Position numbers and translations under genes: made by a program. From NCBI RefSeq assembly GCF_003367315.1, contig NZ_CP031415.1:3284001-3348000 (forward strand): a DNA stretch of 64,000 bases, in the 5' to 3' direction. This document shows positions 1 through 9,664 of the stretch, piece by piece. Below the pieces are notes generated by a model. It was not told the DNA's origin and did not search any database. It worked only from the letters and a program-made list of their open reading frames with translations. The DNA comes from Saccharospirillum mangrovi. Its GTDB lineage: Bacteria; Pseudomonadota; Gammaproteobacteria; Pseudomonadales; Natronospirillaceae. Positions within the stretch are counted from its first letter, which is position 1; the number at the start of each line of letters is the position of its first letter.

Positions 1-114
1 GGCGGTCTGTTTGTGTTGGTCACGCTGTTCCTGCCCAAAGGACTGGTCGGTCTGGTCGGCCAGGTGCGCGCTCGTTTCAAACCCGCCAAACCCTCCGAGG
101 AGTCTGCCGTATGA
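1..114 (+). CDS. urtC: Urea ABC transporter permease UrtC, C-terminal end (partial)
   Basis: Only the last 37 codons are in the window, in frame 1, ending at a TGA that overlaps the urtD start by four bases (ATGA). The residues run GGLFVLVTLFLPKGLVGLVG and then a short charged tail. This is the usual end of a branched-chain/urea-type inner-membrane permease: a last membrane segment followed by the LPKGL motif. The identification rests on this motif plus the urtD-urtE-urease genes directly downstream. The rest of the gene, and presumably urtA and urtB, lie to the left of the window. Confidence 0.8.
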   Translation, partial: GGLFVLVTLFLPKGLVGLVGQVRARFKPAKPSEESAV

Positions 115-932
115 CTGTTCAGTCTTTGCTCGACCGCGAGCACGTCTGGCCGTTTTTAACCCCGGCACAACGGCCGGTGGATGTGTCGCATCAGGTCATT
201 TTGTACGTCGAAGGGCTCACCGTCAGTTTCGACGGTTTCAAAGCGCTGAACGACTTAAACCTCTACGTGAACGACGGCGAATTACGCTGCTTAATCGGCG
301 CGAACGGTGCCGGTAAAACCACGCTGATGGATGTGATTACCGGCAAAACCGCCTGCGATTCCGGCCGCGCTTTCTTCGGCCAGACCATCGATTTACTGGC
401 GCACTCCGAGGCCGAAGTCGCGCAACTCGGCATCGGCCGGAAATTCCAGAAACCCACCGTCTTTGAAGCACAGACGGTGTTCGACAATCTGGAACTGGCG
501 ATGAAAAGCAACAAGGCATTGTGGCCAACGCTGATCGCCAAACTCACGCCGTCAGACATCGACCGCATCGATTCAGTGCTCGCCACCATCGGCCTCACCA
601 CCGAGCGTTTCAAACTGGCCGGCAGTTTGTCGCACGGGCAAAAGCAGTGGTTGGAAATTGGCATGCTATTGGTCGCCGAACCGCGCCTGTTATTGATCGA
701 CGAACCCGTAGCCGGCATGACCGCCGAAGAAACCGACCGCACCGCTGAATTGCTCACCTCGCTCGCCGGTGAACGCACCGTCATCGTGGTCGAACACGAC
801 ATGGCTTTTGTGCGTTCCATCGCTCGCACCGTCACGGTGTTGCATCAAGGCTCGGTACTCGCCGAAGGCACCATGGACCAGATTCAAAACCACCCGGATG
901 TCATCGAGGTGTACCTGGGGGAAGAAGCATGA
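111..932 (+). CDS. urtD: Urea ABC transporter ATP-binding protein UrtD
   Basis: This is one of the two cytoplasmic ATPases of the high-affinity urea importer UrtABCDE. The 273-residue product has a Walker A motif GANGAGKT near residues 63-70, an ABC signature LSHGQ near 175 and a Walker B LLLIDEP followed by a switch histidine (VEHD). UrtD proteins typically carry an N-terminal extension of about 30 residues before the ABC core, and it is seen here. The start overlaps the urtC stop and the end overlaps urtE by four bases, so the genes are translationally coupled. Urease genes follow directly, which favours urea over branched-chain amino acids (LivG) as substrate. Confidence 0.92.
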   Translation: MTVQSLLDREHVWPFLTPAQRPVDVSHQVILYVEGLTVSFDGFKALNDLNLYVNDGELRCLIGANGAGKTTLMDVITGKTACDSGRAFFGQTIDLLAHSEAEVAQLGIGRKFQKPTVFEAQTVFDNLELAMKSNKALWPTLIAKLTPSDIDRIDSVLATIGLTTERFKLAGSLSHGQKQWLEIGMLLVAEPRLLLIDEPVAGMTAEETDRTAELLTSLAGERTVIVVEHDMAFVRSIARTVTVLHQGSVLAEGTMDQIQNHPDVIEVYLGEEA

Positions 933-1624
933 TCGACATTCACGGCCTCAACCAACTCTACGGCGGCACACAAATTCTGTGGGATTTGAACCTCGATATT
1001 AAACCCGGTGCCTGCACCTGCATCATGGGGCGCAACGGTGTTGGCAAAACCACGCTGCTGAAATGCCTGATGGGTTTGCTGCCGATCAAGAGCGGCGAAA
1101 TTCTGTTCGACGGCCAGAGCATTCACACCAAGTCAGCCGAAAGCCGGGCGCGTACCGGCATCGGGTATGTACCGCAAGGGCGCGATATTTTTCCGCTGCT
1201 CACGGTCGAAGAAAACCTGCGCATCGGCTTAAAAGCCCGGCCCGATAAAGCCAAGAAAATTCCGCAGAAAATCTTCGATTTATTTCCAGTGCTCGGCGAC
1301 ATGATGCACCGGCGCGGTGGCGATTTATCCGGCGGCCAGCAACAGCAACTGGCGATTGGCCGGGCGTTGGTGCTCGACCCGAAAGTGTTGATTCTCGACG
1401 AACCCAACGAAGGCATTCAGCCCAACATCGTCGCGCAAATTGGCGATGTAATTCAGTTGCTGCAAAAAGAAGACGGTTTAACGGTGGTGCTGGTGGAACA
1501 GAAACTCGGTTTCGCGCGCCGCGTCGGCCAGGAATTCCGCTTAATGGAAAAAGGCCGCATCGTCGCCAGCGACCAGATGGCGAATTTAACCGACGAATTA
1601 ATTCGTCAGCATCTGGCGGTGTAA
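929..1624 (+). CDS. urtE: Urea ABC transporter ATP-binding protein UrtE
   Basis: This is the second ATPase of the urea importer, a LivF-like protein of 231 residues. Walker A GRNGVGKT lies at residues 34-41, the signature LSGGQQQQLAIGRAL in the middle, and Walker B VLILDEPNEGIQPNI after it; the NEGIQP sequence is typical of UrtE. The gene overlaps urtD by ATGA and ends only seven bases before ureD, so importer and urease very probably share one transcript. Neighbouring urease rather than amino-acid genes separates it from livF. Confidence 0.92.
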   Translation: MIDIHGLNQLYGGTQILWDLNLDIKPGACTCIMGRNGVGKTTLLKCLMGLLPIKSGEILFDGQSIHTKSAESRARTGIGYVPQGRDIFPLLTVEENLRIGLKARPDKAKKIPQKIFDLFPVLGDMMHRRGGDLSGGQQQQLAIGRALVLDPKVLILDEPNEGIQPNIVAQIGDVIQLLQKEDGLTVVLVEQKLGFARRVGQEFRLMEKGRIVASDQMANLTDELIRQHLAV

Positions 1625-1631
1625 GCCGAGC

Positions 1632-2498
1632 ATGAACAGCCGAGTCGAGATTCCAGCCGAAGCCATAACCAGCCGTTGGGATGCGTCGCTCAGCCTGGGG
1701 TTTGAAACCGGGCCACGCGGCACGCGTTTAATGCGTTGCCGCCACCAGGGGCCGCTCTACGTGCAGAAGGCGTTCTACCCGGAAGGGCCCGATTGCGCGC
1801 ACGCTTATTTGCTGCATCCGCCGGGCGGTTTGGTGTCGGGCGATGATTTACGCATCCACGTCGAGGTCGGCGAAAAAGCACACGCCTTGCTGACCACACC
1901 CGGCGCTGGCCGCGCCTATCGCGCACGCAGCGACGGTGCGTTGCAGCACCAACGCAACCAGTTAACCGTCGCCGCTGGTGGCATGCTGGAATGGCTGCCG
2001 CAGGAAAACATCCTCTACCCGAATGCGCATGCACGCTTAGACACCGAAGTCGATTTGGCCGAGGCCGCGCACTTTATCGGCTGGGAAATAACCAGCCTGG
2101 GTTGGCCGGCCAGCGGTCGCGATTTGGAAGACGGCGCCGTGCAACAGCGGCTGCAAATTCGTCGCAACAATCGCCTGGTCTTGCGCGAACAATTTTTACT
2201 GCACGCGCACAACCGCACCGATATAAAAGGCGCAGCGGGTTTACGCCAAAACGCGGTGAATGGCGTTTTAATCGCCGGACCTTTTGCGCACGAAGATGCG
2301 GCCTTGATTGAACAACTGCACGCCGAATGCCAAAGCGGATTACTCGCCGGTGTATCGCAAGTGGGTGATTTTATTGTGCTGCGAGCGCTGGCAAATCGTG
2401 CGGAACCGCTGCGCGAATTATTCATTCGTTGCTGGGCTTTGTTGCGCCCGGCACTGATCAACGTGGCGGCCTGCCCGCCGCGTGTTTGGAAAACCTGA
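1632..2498 (+). CDS. ureD: Urease accessory protein UreD
   Basis: UreD (also called UreH) binds apo-urease and, with UreF and UreG, forms the complex that inserts nickel. The 288-residue product is of normal length and shows the family traits RCRHQGPLYVQKAFYPEG near the N-terminus and the HPPGGLVSGDDL stretch around residues 60-75. It is the first gene of the urease cluster, seven bases after urtE and 26 bases before ureA. That is the usual ureD-first order. It has no signal peptide and acts in the cytoplasm. Confidence 0.93.
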   Translation: MNSRVEIPAEAITSRWDASLSLGFETGPRGTRLMRCRHQGPLYVQKAFYPEGPDCAHAYLLHPPGGLVSGDDLRIHVEVGEKAHALLTTPGAGRAYRARSDGALQHQRNQLTVAAGGMLEWLPQENILYPNAHARLDTEVDLAEAAHFIGWEITSLGWPASGRDLEDGAVQQRLQIRRNNRLVLREQFLLHAHNRTDIKGAAGLRQNAVNGVLIAGPFAHEDAALIEQLHAECQSGLLAGVSQVGDFIVLRALANRAEPLRELFIRCWALLRPALINVAACPPRVWKT

Positions 2499-2524
2499 TT
2501 GCCTGAATCTTTCGAGGAACCGTT

Positions 2525-2827
2525 ATGGAATTGCTGCCCCGAGAAAAAGACAAATTGCTGGTGTTTACCGCCGGCCTGTTGGCGGAACGTCGGTTAGCGC
2601 GCGGCCTGAAATTGAATTACCCCGAAGCCGTCGCCTACATCAGCCTGGCGATTGCCGAAGGCGCGCGCGATGGCAAAACCGTGGCCGAATTAATGAGCGA
2701 CGGCAAACAACTGTTAAGCGCCGATCAGGTGATGGATGGCATCGCCGACATGATCGACGAAGTGCAGGTTGAAGCCACCTTCCCGGACGGCACCAAACTG
2801 GTCACCGTTCACCACCCCATTGCCTGA
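2525..2827 (+). CDS. ureA: Urease gamma subunit UreA
   Basis: This is the small gamma subunit of the nickel urease that hydrolyses urea to ammonia and carbamate. The 100-residue length matches the family exactly. The [20 protein letters not shown] start and the [13 protein letters not shown] end are the classic UreA termini. A GAGGAA ribosome-binding site precedes the ATG. Ten bases separate it from ureB. Alpha, beta and gamma are separate genes here, as in Klebsiella, and not fused as in Helicobacter. Confidence 0.96.
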   Translation: MELLPREKDKLLVFTAGLLAERRLARGLKLNYPEAVAYISLAIAEGARDGKTVAELMSDGKQLLSADQVMDGIADMIDEVQVEATFPDGTKLVTVHHPIA

Positions 2828-2837
2828 GGAGCGCGCC

Positions 2838-3157
2838 ATGATTCCCGGAGAAATCCAGGTCGCCAGCGGCGACATTGAACTGAACGCGGGCCGTCAACGG
2901 ATCACGCTCAGCGTCGAAAACAGCGGCGACCGGCCGGTGCAGGTCGGCTCGCATTATCACTTCGCTGAGACCAACCCGGCGCTGCAATTCGACCGCACAG
3001 CCGCGCTCGGTTTTCATCTCGATATCGCCGCCGGAACAGCGGTGCGGTTTGAACCCGGCCAATCGCGCACCGTCACTTTGGTGCCCTTTGTCGGCAAACG
3101 CATTGTCCAGGGTTTTCGTGGTGATGTGATGGGCGCGTTGCCGAAGGAGGCTAAACA

Positions 3158-3161
<4 letters not shown>
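2838..3161 (+). CDS. ureB: Urease beta subunit UreB
   Basis: This is the urease beta subunit, 107 residues. I start it at the ATG giving MIPGEIQV, the almost invariant UreB N-terminus, with a GAGG ribosome-binding site just upstream. An in-frame upstream ATG at 2769 lies inside ureA and is unlikely. The motif [13 protein letters not shown] and the C-terminal GFRGDVMG are family hallmarks. The stop overlaps the ureC start by four bases. The product assembles with UreA and UreC in the cytoplasm. Confidence 0.95.
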
Positions 3162-4864
<1,703 letters not shown>

Positions 4865-4888
4865 CAAACGCTATTTGGCACCCAGGGA

Positions 4889-4998
4889 GCTCTGCAACGA
4901 GTTGCAATTTTTGCGACCGTCGGCAGCAGGGATGCTGCCGGCGAGTTCCCAGGGAAGGGTTCACAACGTGTCGCAAAAATTGCAACTCGTTGCGGAGC
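4889..4998. repeat. Long inverted-repeat element between ureC and ureE
   Basis: Two perfect 24-base arms (4894-4917 and 4970-4993) are exact reverse complements. They extend to 29 pairs (4889-4917 with 4970-4998) if one G-U pair is allowed. The 52-base loop holds a second hairpin, CGGCAGC at 4921-4927 with GCTGCCG at 4934-4940. As RNA this is a very stable structure inside a polycistronic message. It has no T-run and the operon continues, so it is not a plain terminator. It may be a REP/MITE-like mobile element or an mRNA processing or stability element separating structural from accessory genes. Confidence 0.85.
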
Positions 4999-5024
4999 GG
5001 CCCATTACCACCACAGGAAAAAAC

Positions 5025-5468
5025 ATGCTGAACATCCACGAACGCCTCGGCACCCAGACACCTGTCGATGCTGACGCTGGCGTCACCCTGACTTACGAAC
5101 AGCGCGAAAAAGGTCGCTTAAAAGCCGTCACCGACAACGGTGAAGAAGTGCGGCTGTTTCTGGAACGCGGCCGACCGCTCGCCGTCGGCGAAGTGCTGAA
5201 AAGCGAATGCGGCCGACACCTGCAAGTGAAGGGCGCACTCGAAGCGGTAACACTGGCACGCGCCAGCAACTGGCTGAGTTTTTCGCGCGCTTGCTATCAC
5301 CTGGGCAACCGACACACCAAGGTACAGGTCGGCGAACTCTGGCTGCGCATTCAGCCCGACCACGTACTGGAAGACATGCTCAAAGGATTGGGCCTGAGCG
5401 TTGAATCCGAAACGGCGGTGTTCAATCCCGAATCCGGAGCGTACAGCCATGGTCATCACCACCACTGA
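5025..5468 (+). CDS. ureE: Urease nickel metallochaperone UreE
   Basis: UreE delivers nickel to the UreDFG-urease complex. I start at the ATG giving MLNIHERLG; an earlier in-frame ATG at 4875 would place coding sequence across the inverted-repeat element. The product has 147 residues with the peptide-binding N-domain, the metal-binding domain containing ACYHLGNRH, and a short His-rich tail ending HGHHHH. The tail is an extra Ni-binding region that is variable in the family. The gene overlaps ureF by 20 bases. Confidence 0.94.
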   Translation: MLNIHERLGTQTPVDADAGVTLTYEQREKGRLKAVTDNGEEVRLFLERGRPLAVGEVLKSECGRHLQVKGALEAVTLARASNWLSFSRACYHLGNRHTKVQVGELWLRIQPDHVLEDMLKGLGLSVESETAVFNPESGAYSHGHHHH

Positions 5469-6126
5469 TGGCAGCTTGCTGCGCCTGCTGCAACTGGCGA
5501 GTTTGAGTTTGCCGGTCGGCGGTTTTTCGTTTTCGCAAGGGCTGGAAACCGCCATCGAAAACGGCTGGATAAACGACCGCCAGGAAACCGCCGATTTTCT
5601 CGGCACGCAACTGCGGCAGTCGTTAGCGCGGCTCGATTTACCGCTGTTATTGCGCGCGTTAAGCGCCAGCGAAAACGGCGAATTGGAACGCTTAAACAGT
5701 TGGAACGACTTAGCCCTGGCCTGTCGCGAAACCAAAGAATTACGGCTCACCGACACCGCCATGGGCGCGGCGTTAGCACGGTTGTTGCGGCACTTGGATT
5801 TACCGCTGCCGTTTGCGCCAGCGACCGAACTCAGCTTCGTCATTGCCTTTGCATGCGCCGCCTCACATTGGAGCATCAATGCCCGCGCCGCTGTCTTCGG
5901 TTACGGCTGGGCCTGGCTGGAAAACCAAGTCGCGGCCGCGACCAAATTGGTGCCGCTCGGCCAGACCGACGCGCAAAAATTATTGGGCGAATTGCAGCAA
6001 CAGTTACCCGAGGCGTTAGCAACAGCCGAGGCCATTGCTGACGACGCCATTGGCGCCGGCTTACCCGCGCTCGCCATCGCCAGCGCGCAACACGAACATC
6101 AATACAGTCGCTTGTTTCGATCTTAA
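5449..6126 (+). CDS. ureF: Urease accessory protein UreF
   Basis: UreF acts with UreD and UreG in nickel insertion and is thought to gate UreG GTPase activity. I chose the ATG at 5449, giving [18 protein letters not shown], because [25 protein letters not shown] is the conserved UreF N-terminus and a GGAG lies ten bases upstream. The product is 225 residues, a normal length and largely helical. It overlaps the end of ureE and is followed by ureG after 11 bases with an AAGGAG ribosome-binding site. Confidence 0.93.
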   Translation: MVITTTDGSLLRLLQLASLSLPVGGFSFSQGLETAIENGWINDRQETADFLGTQLRQSLARLDLPLLLRALSASENGELERLNSWNDLALACRETKELRLTDTAMGAALARLLRHLDLPLPFAPATELSFVIAFACAASHWSINARAAVFGYGWAWLENQVAAATKLVPLGQTDAQKLLGELQQQLPEALATAEAIADDAIGAGLPALAIASAQHEHQYSRLFRS

Positions 6127-6137
6127 GGAGAGCAACC

Positions 6138-6785
6138 ATGAGTCAACCCAAACAAACCTTACGCATCGGCGTCGGCGGCCCGGTCGGCTCCGGCAAAACC
6201 GCCCTGCTGCGTTCACTGTGTTCTGCGCTGCGTGACCACTACGACATTGCTGTGGTCACCAACGACATCTACACCCGCGAAGACGCCGACTTTTTAACGC
6301 GCCACCAAGCGCTCTCGGCCGACCGGATCTTGGGCGTCGAAACAGGCGGCTGCCCACACACCGCCATTCGTGAAGATGCGTCGATGAACCTGGCGGCCAT
6401 CGATGAATTGGTGGCGCGCCACGGTACGCTCGATGTCGTTTTTGTCGAAAGCGGTGGCGACAATTTAAGTGCCACCTTCAGCCCGGAATTATCCGATTTC
6501 ACCATCTATGTCATCGACGTTTCTGCCGGCGACAAAATTCCGCGCAAAGGCGGGCCGGGCATCACCAAATCCGATTTGTTGATCATCAACAAAACCGACC
6601 TGGCACCGCTGGTCGGTGCTGATTTATCGGTGATGGATCGAGACGCCAAAAAAATGCGCGGCGACAAACCGTTTGTATTCTGCAATTTGAAAAAAGCCGA
6701 GGGCCTGGATGCCGTTATCGACATCATCGTGCGCGAAGGCATGCTCGAAATAAAAACTCTGCCACCGGCCCAAGCCGTTGTTTAA
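6138..6785 (+). CDS. ureG: Urease accessory GTPase UreG
   Basis: UreG is the SIMIBI-class GTPase that powers nickel delivery to urease. The 215-residue product has a P-loop [14 protein letters not shown] near residues 11-24, the metal-binding CPH motif within [23 protein letters not shown], and the guanine-specificity NKTDL. All motifs look intact. It sits in the standard place after ureF and is followed by the ureJ-type permease 13 bases later. Confidence 0.96.
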   Translation: MSQPKQTLRIGVGGPVGSGKTALLRSLCSALRDHYDIAVVTNDIYTREDADFLTRHQALSADRILGVETGGCPHTAIREDASMNLAAIDELVARHGTLDVVFVESGGDNLSATFSPELSDFTIYVIDVSAGDKIPRKGGPGITKSDLLIINKTDLAPLVGADLSVMDRDAKKMRGDKPFVFCNLKKAEGLDAVIDIIVREGMLEIKTLPPAQAVV

Positions 6786-6798
6786 CCGGAGACTGCTG

Positions 6799-7377
6799 AT
6801 GAAAACCTTGAACCGAATTCTGGCTGCATTTTTGTTGACGTTACCCAGCCTGGCGCTGGCCCACACCGGCGAAGGTGCGCACGGTGGTTTCGCCGCTGGC
6901 GTCGGCCATCCGTTAGGTGGCTTGGATCATTTATTGGCAATGGTCGCCGTGGGTTGCTGGGCCGCGCACCTGGGCGGCAAAGCCTTATGGCAACTGCCGG
7001 TCGCCTTCGTTGGCGCCATGTTGCTGGGCGGCGCGCTCGGCATGCTGGGTGTGGCCGTGCCGATGATGGAAGCGATGATCTTGGCGTCATCGGTTGTGAT
7101 CGGTCTCGCCTTGGCGATCAGCGGCCGGTTAAACAGCCTGATAGCCGCCAGCCTGTGCGCGCTCTTTGCCATCTTTCACGGCGCGGCCCACGGTTTGGAA
7201 ATGCCGAATTCCGGCTCCGCCTTCGGTTACGCACTGGGTTTTGCGCTGGCAACGGCCGTGTTGCATCTGACGGGTTTAGCGAGCGGGAAACTCAGCCAGG
7301 AACTGGCGGGTCGCTCGCTGGAGCGTTGGTTGGGCGGCGCCATTGCGGTTGCCGGCCTGGGGCTGGCGTTTAGCTGA
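6799..7377 (+). CDS. ureJ: HupE/UreJ-family nickel permease
   Basis: This is an inner-membrane protein of 192 residues of the HupE/UreJ family, which imports nickel for urease or hydrogenase. It starts with a signal-like hydrophobic N-terminus (LNRILAAFLLTLPSLALAHTG), followed by the family motif HPLGGLDHLLAMVAVG. About five further membrane segments follow, with a conserved FHGAAHGLE in the middle. I use the ATG at 6799 after a GGAGACTG ribosome-binding site; the earlier ATG at 6778 lies inside ureG. Its place after ureG argues for nickel supply to urease. Confidence 0.88.
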   Translation: MKTLNRILAAFLLTLPSLALAHTGEGAHGGFAAGVGHPLGGLDHLLAMVAVGCWAAHLGGKALWQLPVAFVGAMLLGGALGMLGVAVPMMEAMILASSVVIGLALAISGRLNSLIAASLCALFAIFHGAAHGLEMPNSGSAFGYALGFALATAVLHLTGLASGKLSQELAGRSLERWLGGAIAVAGLGLAFS

Positions 7378-7401
7378 GTGGATTGCCTTGTGGACCAAAA
7401 G

Positions 7402-7443
7402 CTGGGAAGTTAAGCCGGTCGGCGACGGTCGCCGGTTTCCCAG
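7402..7443. repeat. Nested hairpin between ureJ and the GFA gene
   Basis: CTGGGAA at 7402-7408 can pair with TTCCCAG at 7437-7443, enclosing a second palindrome, CGGCGAC-G-GTCGCCG, at 7420-7434. No T-run follows. The hairpin ends eight bases before the next start codon, so it could affect translation of the GFA gene or act as a weak transcription stop for the urease operon. Confidence 0.5.
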
Positions 7444-7451
7444 AGGTCAGC

Positions 7452-7868
7452 ATGAACGACATTCAATACCCACTCAAAGGCGCGTGCCAGTGCGGCAGCA
7501 TTACTTACCAGTTAACCGAACCGCCGTTGAAAGTTATCGCCTGTCACTGCCGCCAGTGTCAGAAATTATCGACCAGCGCATTCAGTATTACCGCTTTGGT
7601 GAAAACCGAATCGCTGGTCATTGAAGGCGAACTGAAATTCTGGGAACGCCTGGCCGACAGCGGCAACGTAAACGGCGCGGCCTTCTGCCCCAATTGCGGC
7701 AACCGTATTTACCATTTCAACCCGGCCGACCCGGATCACATTAAACTCAAACCCAGCACGCTCGAAGACACTCGTGTTATTCAACCGAGCAGCCACGTCT
7801 GGGTTGTCGAGAAACAGGATTGGTTTGAAATTCCTGACGGTGTGCCGACGCATCAGCGGCAAAGTTAA
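7452..7868 (+). CDS. GFA/CENP-V family zinc-binding protein
   Basis: This protein of 138 residues belongs to the GFA family (glutathione-dependent formaldehyde-activating-like, Mss4 fold). Zinc ligands are visible as Cys12/Cys14 (CQC), Cys31/Cys33/Cys36 (CHCRQC) and Cys79/Cys82 (CPNC). The family name comes from one studied member; most members have no proven reaction, so I do not assign one. I start at the ATG at 7452 because GAGGTCAGC precedes it. The gene follows the urease block in the same direction and ends before a clear terminator. Confidence 0.85.
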   Translation: MNDIQYPLKGACQCGSITYQLTEPPLKVIACHCRQCQKLSTSAFSITALVKTESLVIEGELKFWERLADSGNVNGAAFCPNCGNRIYHFNPADPDHIKLKPSTLEDTRVIQPSSHVWVVEKQDWFEIPDGVPTHQRQS

Positions 7869-7893
7869 GCGTCATCTTTTAATAGCTATTCAG

Positions 7894-7927
7894 GCCGTTC
7901 ATTGTCCATCGGTGAACGGCTTTTTTT
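7894..7927 (+). terminator. Rho-independent terminator after the GFA gene
   Basis: An eight-base stem, GCCGTTCA at 7894-7901 pairing with TGAACGGC at 7913-7920, is followed directly by seven T residues. It closes the urease-GFA transcript and isolates the lipoprotein genes downstream. Confidence 0.88.
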
Positions 7928-7943
7928 GTTTTTTATCACCGAT

Positions 7944-7962
7944 ATACCGCAGCCTGCGGTAT
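7944..7962. promoter_or_regulatory. Conserved hairpin/dyad upstream of lipoprotein gene 1
   Basis: ATACCGCA-GCC-TGCGGTAT is a perfect eight-base dyad with a three-base centre, 68 bases before the start of the first GLUG lipoprotein. The same dyad, with one changed centre base, lies 61 bases before the second paralogue at 9585-9603. Shared position and sequence suggest an operator or an RNA hairpin in the leader. Confidence 0.65.
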
Positions 7963-8030
7963 TCATTAACACCCATAACTTGCTGAGACTGAGTCCTCCT
8001 GTTTAAAACTTTTCCCAGGGGAGGATGACC

Positions 8031-9368
8031 ATGCGCGGCCTGATCAATTTAGGGTTCTTTGTAGCGCTTTCAGCACTCGGGCTGACGGGCTGCAACTCAG
8101 AAAACGGCGGCTCCGGCGGCGGTAACGCCGGCCCATCTGTCCAAACCGAGCCTTTCTTTTGCGCCGGCGGTATCTGTTCTCTCGCCAGAGGTGTTGCACT
8201 GAATGAGGAATACGCAACCACCGTCCAAGACGAGTTGATCAGTGGCAATGTTATTTTAAAAGCGGCTAATGACAGTGAGTTAATGCTGACGCATGCCATT
8301 GAATGGAACAGCAGCCACTCATTGACCTTACAAGCTAACAACGACATCCATATCCAGGGTGGTATTACAGCATCCGCCGGTCAATTGATTATCGACAATC
8401 CGGGGCATCAATATGATTTGCGCAAACCGGTGAACTTATCGGCCGGTCCAAACCTTCGTGTGAATGGTGAAAGCTACACTGTCATTACCGAACTGGGCGC
8501 ACCGGGTTCAACAACTGCAACCGATCTGCAAGGCATGAATGGCAACCTGACAGCCAATTATGCGCTGGGCGCCGATATTGATGCGGCCGCCACCAGTAGC
8601 TGGAACGGCGGCGAAGGTTTTTCACCCATTGCTTTGGAAGACAGTGTGCAGGGCGCGTTTAAGGGCGACTTTACCGGCCTTGGTCACATCATCAGAAATT
8701 TCCAAATTGAGAGAACCACCAGCACCAATGTCGGGCTCTTTTCCGTGTTGAATGGCAGTACCATCAGAGATGTCGCCCTCCGTGATACAACCATTACTGG
8801 CAAGGACTTCGTTGGGGCTGTAGCCGGTAGCGTTACAGGGCAAAGCCAAATCAGTGGCAGTTGTGTTGTGGGTGGCACGATCGAAGCACTTAACAATGCA
8901 GCCGGGGGGCTGGTTGGCGAACAAAGCGCATCGCTGACGATTACCGATAGCTGTGTGGTAAGAATTCGCGTCTCGAGGGAAGACTATGCAGGCGGTTTTA
9001 TTGGCAACCAAAACGCTGGCGCAACCATAATAAGGCAAAGTTACTTCGCCGGTTACTTTTCAGGGAACGGCAGCAATTCGAATAACACCGGTATTTATAT
9101 CGGCGCATTTGCAGTTCAGCCAACGATTTCTGAGAGTCTCTACTACCTTCAGTCCGGTACGATACCTGGCGGTTCACCCAGTGGTAGCACTCAACTGGTC
9201 TCTTCCCAACTGAGCCAGCTTGCGCCTTACGAAAATGCTAATTGGGACATTTCAGACGACCCGGATCAACACAGCCTTTGGTTTCTGAATGTGCCACTCA
9301 ATCCCTATCTACTGCCAATGTTAAGAGTGTTTGATATCAACATGAATGAATACAACTACGATGCATAA
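8031..9368 (+). CDS. Lipoprotein with haemagglutinin-like GLUG repeats, paralogue 1
   Basis: The predicted product has 445 residues. The N-terminus MRGLINLGFFVALSALGLTGC is a lipoprotein signal with lipobox LTGC, followed by a Gly/Ser-rich linker. Then come a beta-helix-like segment (WNSSHSLTLQANNDIHIQGG, LIIDNPGH, YALGADIDAAATSSWN, GLGHIIRNFQI) and GLUG-type repeats (VGLFSVLNGSTIRDVAL, FVGAVAGSVTG, AGGLVGEQSA, AGGFIGNQNAG). In other bacteria these motifs occur in large filamentous-haemagglutinin-like adhesins; here they are on a short lipid-anchored protein. I prefer the ATG at 8031 to that at 8025 because GGGGAGG at 8018-8024 abuts the earlier one. Exact function is unknown; surface adhesion or matrix binding is an inference. 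Confidence 0.8.
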   Translation: MRGLINLGFFVALSALGLTGCNSENGGSGGGNAGPSVQTEPFFCAGGICSLARGVALNEEYATTVQDELISGNVILKAANDSELMLTHAIEWNSSHSLTLQANNDIHIQGGITASAGQLIIDNPGHQYDLRKPVNLSAGPNLRVNGESYTVITELGAPGSTTATDLQGMNGNLTANYALGADIDAAATSSWNGGEGFSPIALEDSVQGAFKGDFTGLGHIIRNFQIERTTSTNVGLFSVLNGSTIRDVALRDTTITGKDFVGAVAGSVTGQSQISGSCVVGGTIEALNNAAGGLVGEQSASLTITDSCVVRIRVSREDYAGGFIGNQNAGATIIRQSYFAGYFSGNGSNSNNTGIYIGAFAVQPTISESLYYLQSGTIPGGSPSGSTQLVSSQLSQLAPYENANWDISDDPDQHSLWFLNVPLNPYLLPMLRVFDINMNEYNYDA

Positions 9369-9664
9369 AAACCACACTATCGAGCTGCCGGATGCTAGGT
9401 GGTTTGATATCTGAAGGCCCGGATCGGGTGTTCCCTCAGTGCACCCGATCAACCATGAAAATACCCGTCACCTCAGCTCTACTTTCAATCCAAGGCAATG
9501 GCATTCGCTTTCGATTTCTCTATCGATGCCACAAACCTGCCAGCGGTTTCAGAACTGCTGAATGTATTAAAGATTATCGCTTTTATACCGCATCCTGCGG
9601 TATTCCACCGATGTTCCCCATGCCAGACACTGCTCAATGATTTCTTGCTGTTTTGGAGTCCATT
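9369..9664. other. Intergenic region between the two GLUG lipoprotein genes
   Basis: No gene is seen in these 296 bases. A nine-base inverted repeat, GATCGGGTG at 9422-9430 with CACCCGATC at 9442-9450, may be the 3' end hairpin of the first gene, though no T-run follows. The conserved dyad at 9585-9603 and a GGAG ribosome-binding site at 9655-9658 belong to the second gene. Confidence 0.6.
9585..9603. promoter_or_regulatory. Conserved hairpin/dyad upstream of lipoprotein gene 2
   Basis: ATACCGCA-TCC-TGCGGTAT repeats the dyad at 7944-7962 with only one base of the three-base centre changed. It lies 61 bases before the ATG of the second paralogue. Shared bases also flank it (TTATC upstream, TTC downstream), so the whole unit including promoter was probably duplicated. 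Confidence 0.65.

Noticed and set aside
4878-4892. Sigma-54 promoter in the ureC-ureE gap
   Set aside because: TGGCACC is followed by GAGC instead of TTGC, so the -12 element does not match although GG-N10-GC spacing is met.
4875-5024. Longer N-terminus for UreE
   Set aside because: The extra residues are coded by the inverted-repeat element and are unlike UreE proteins.
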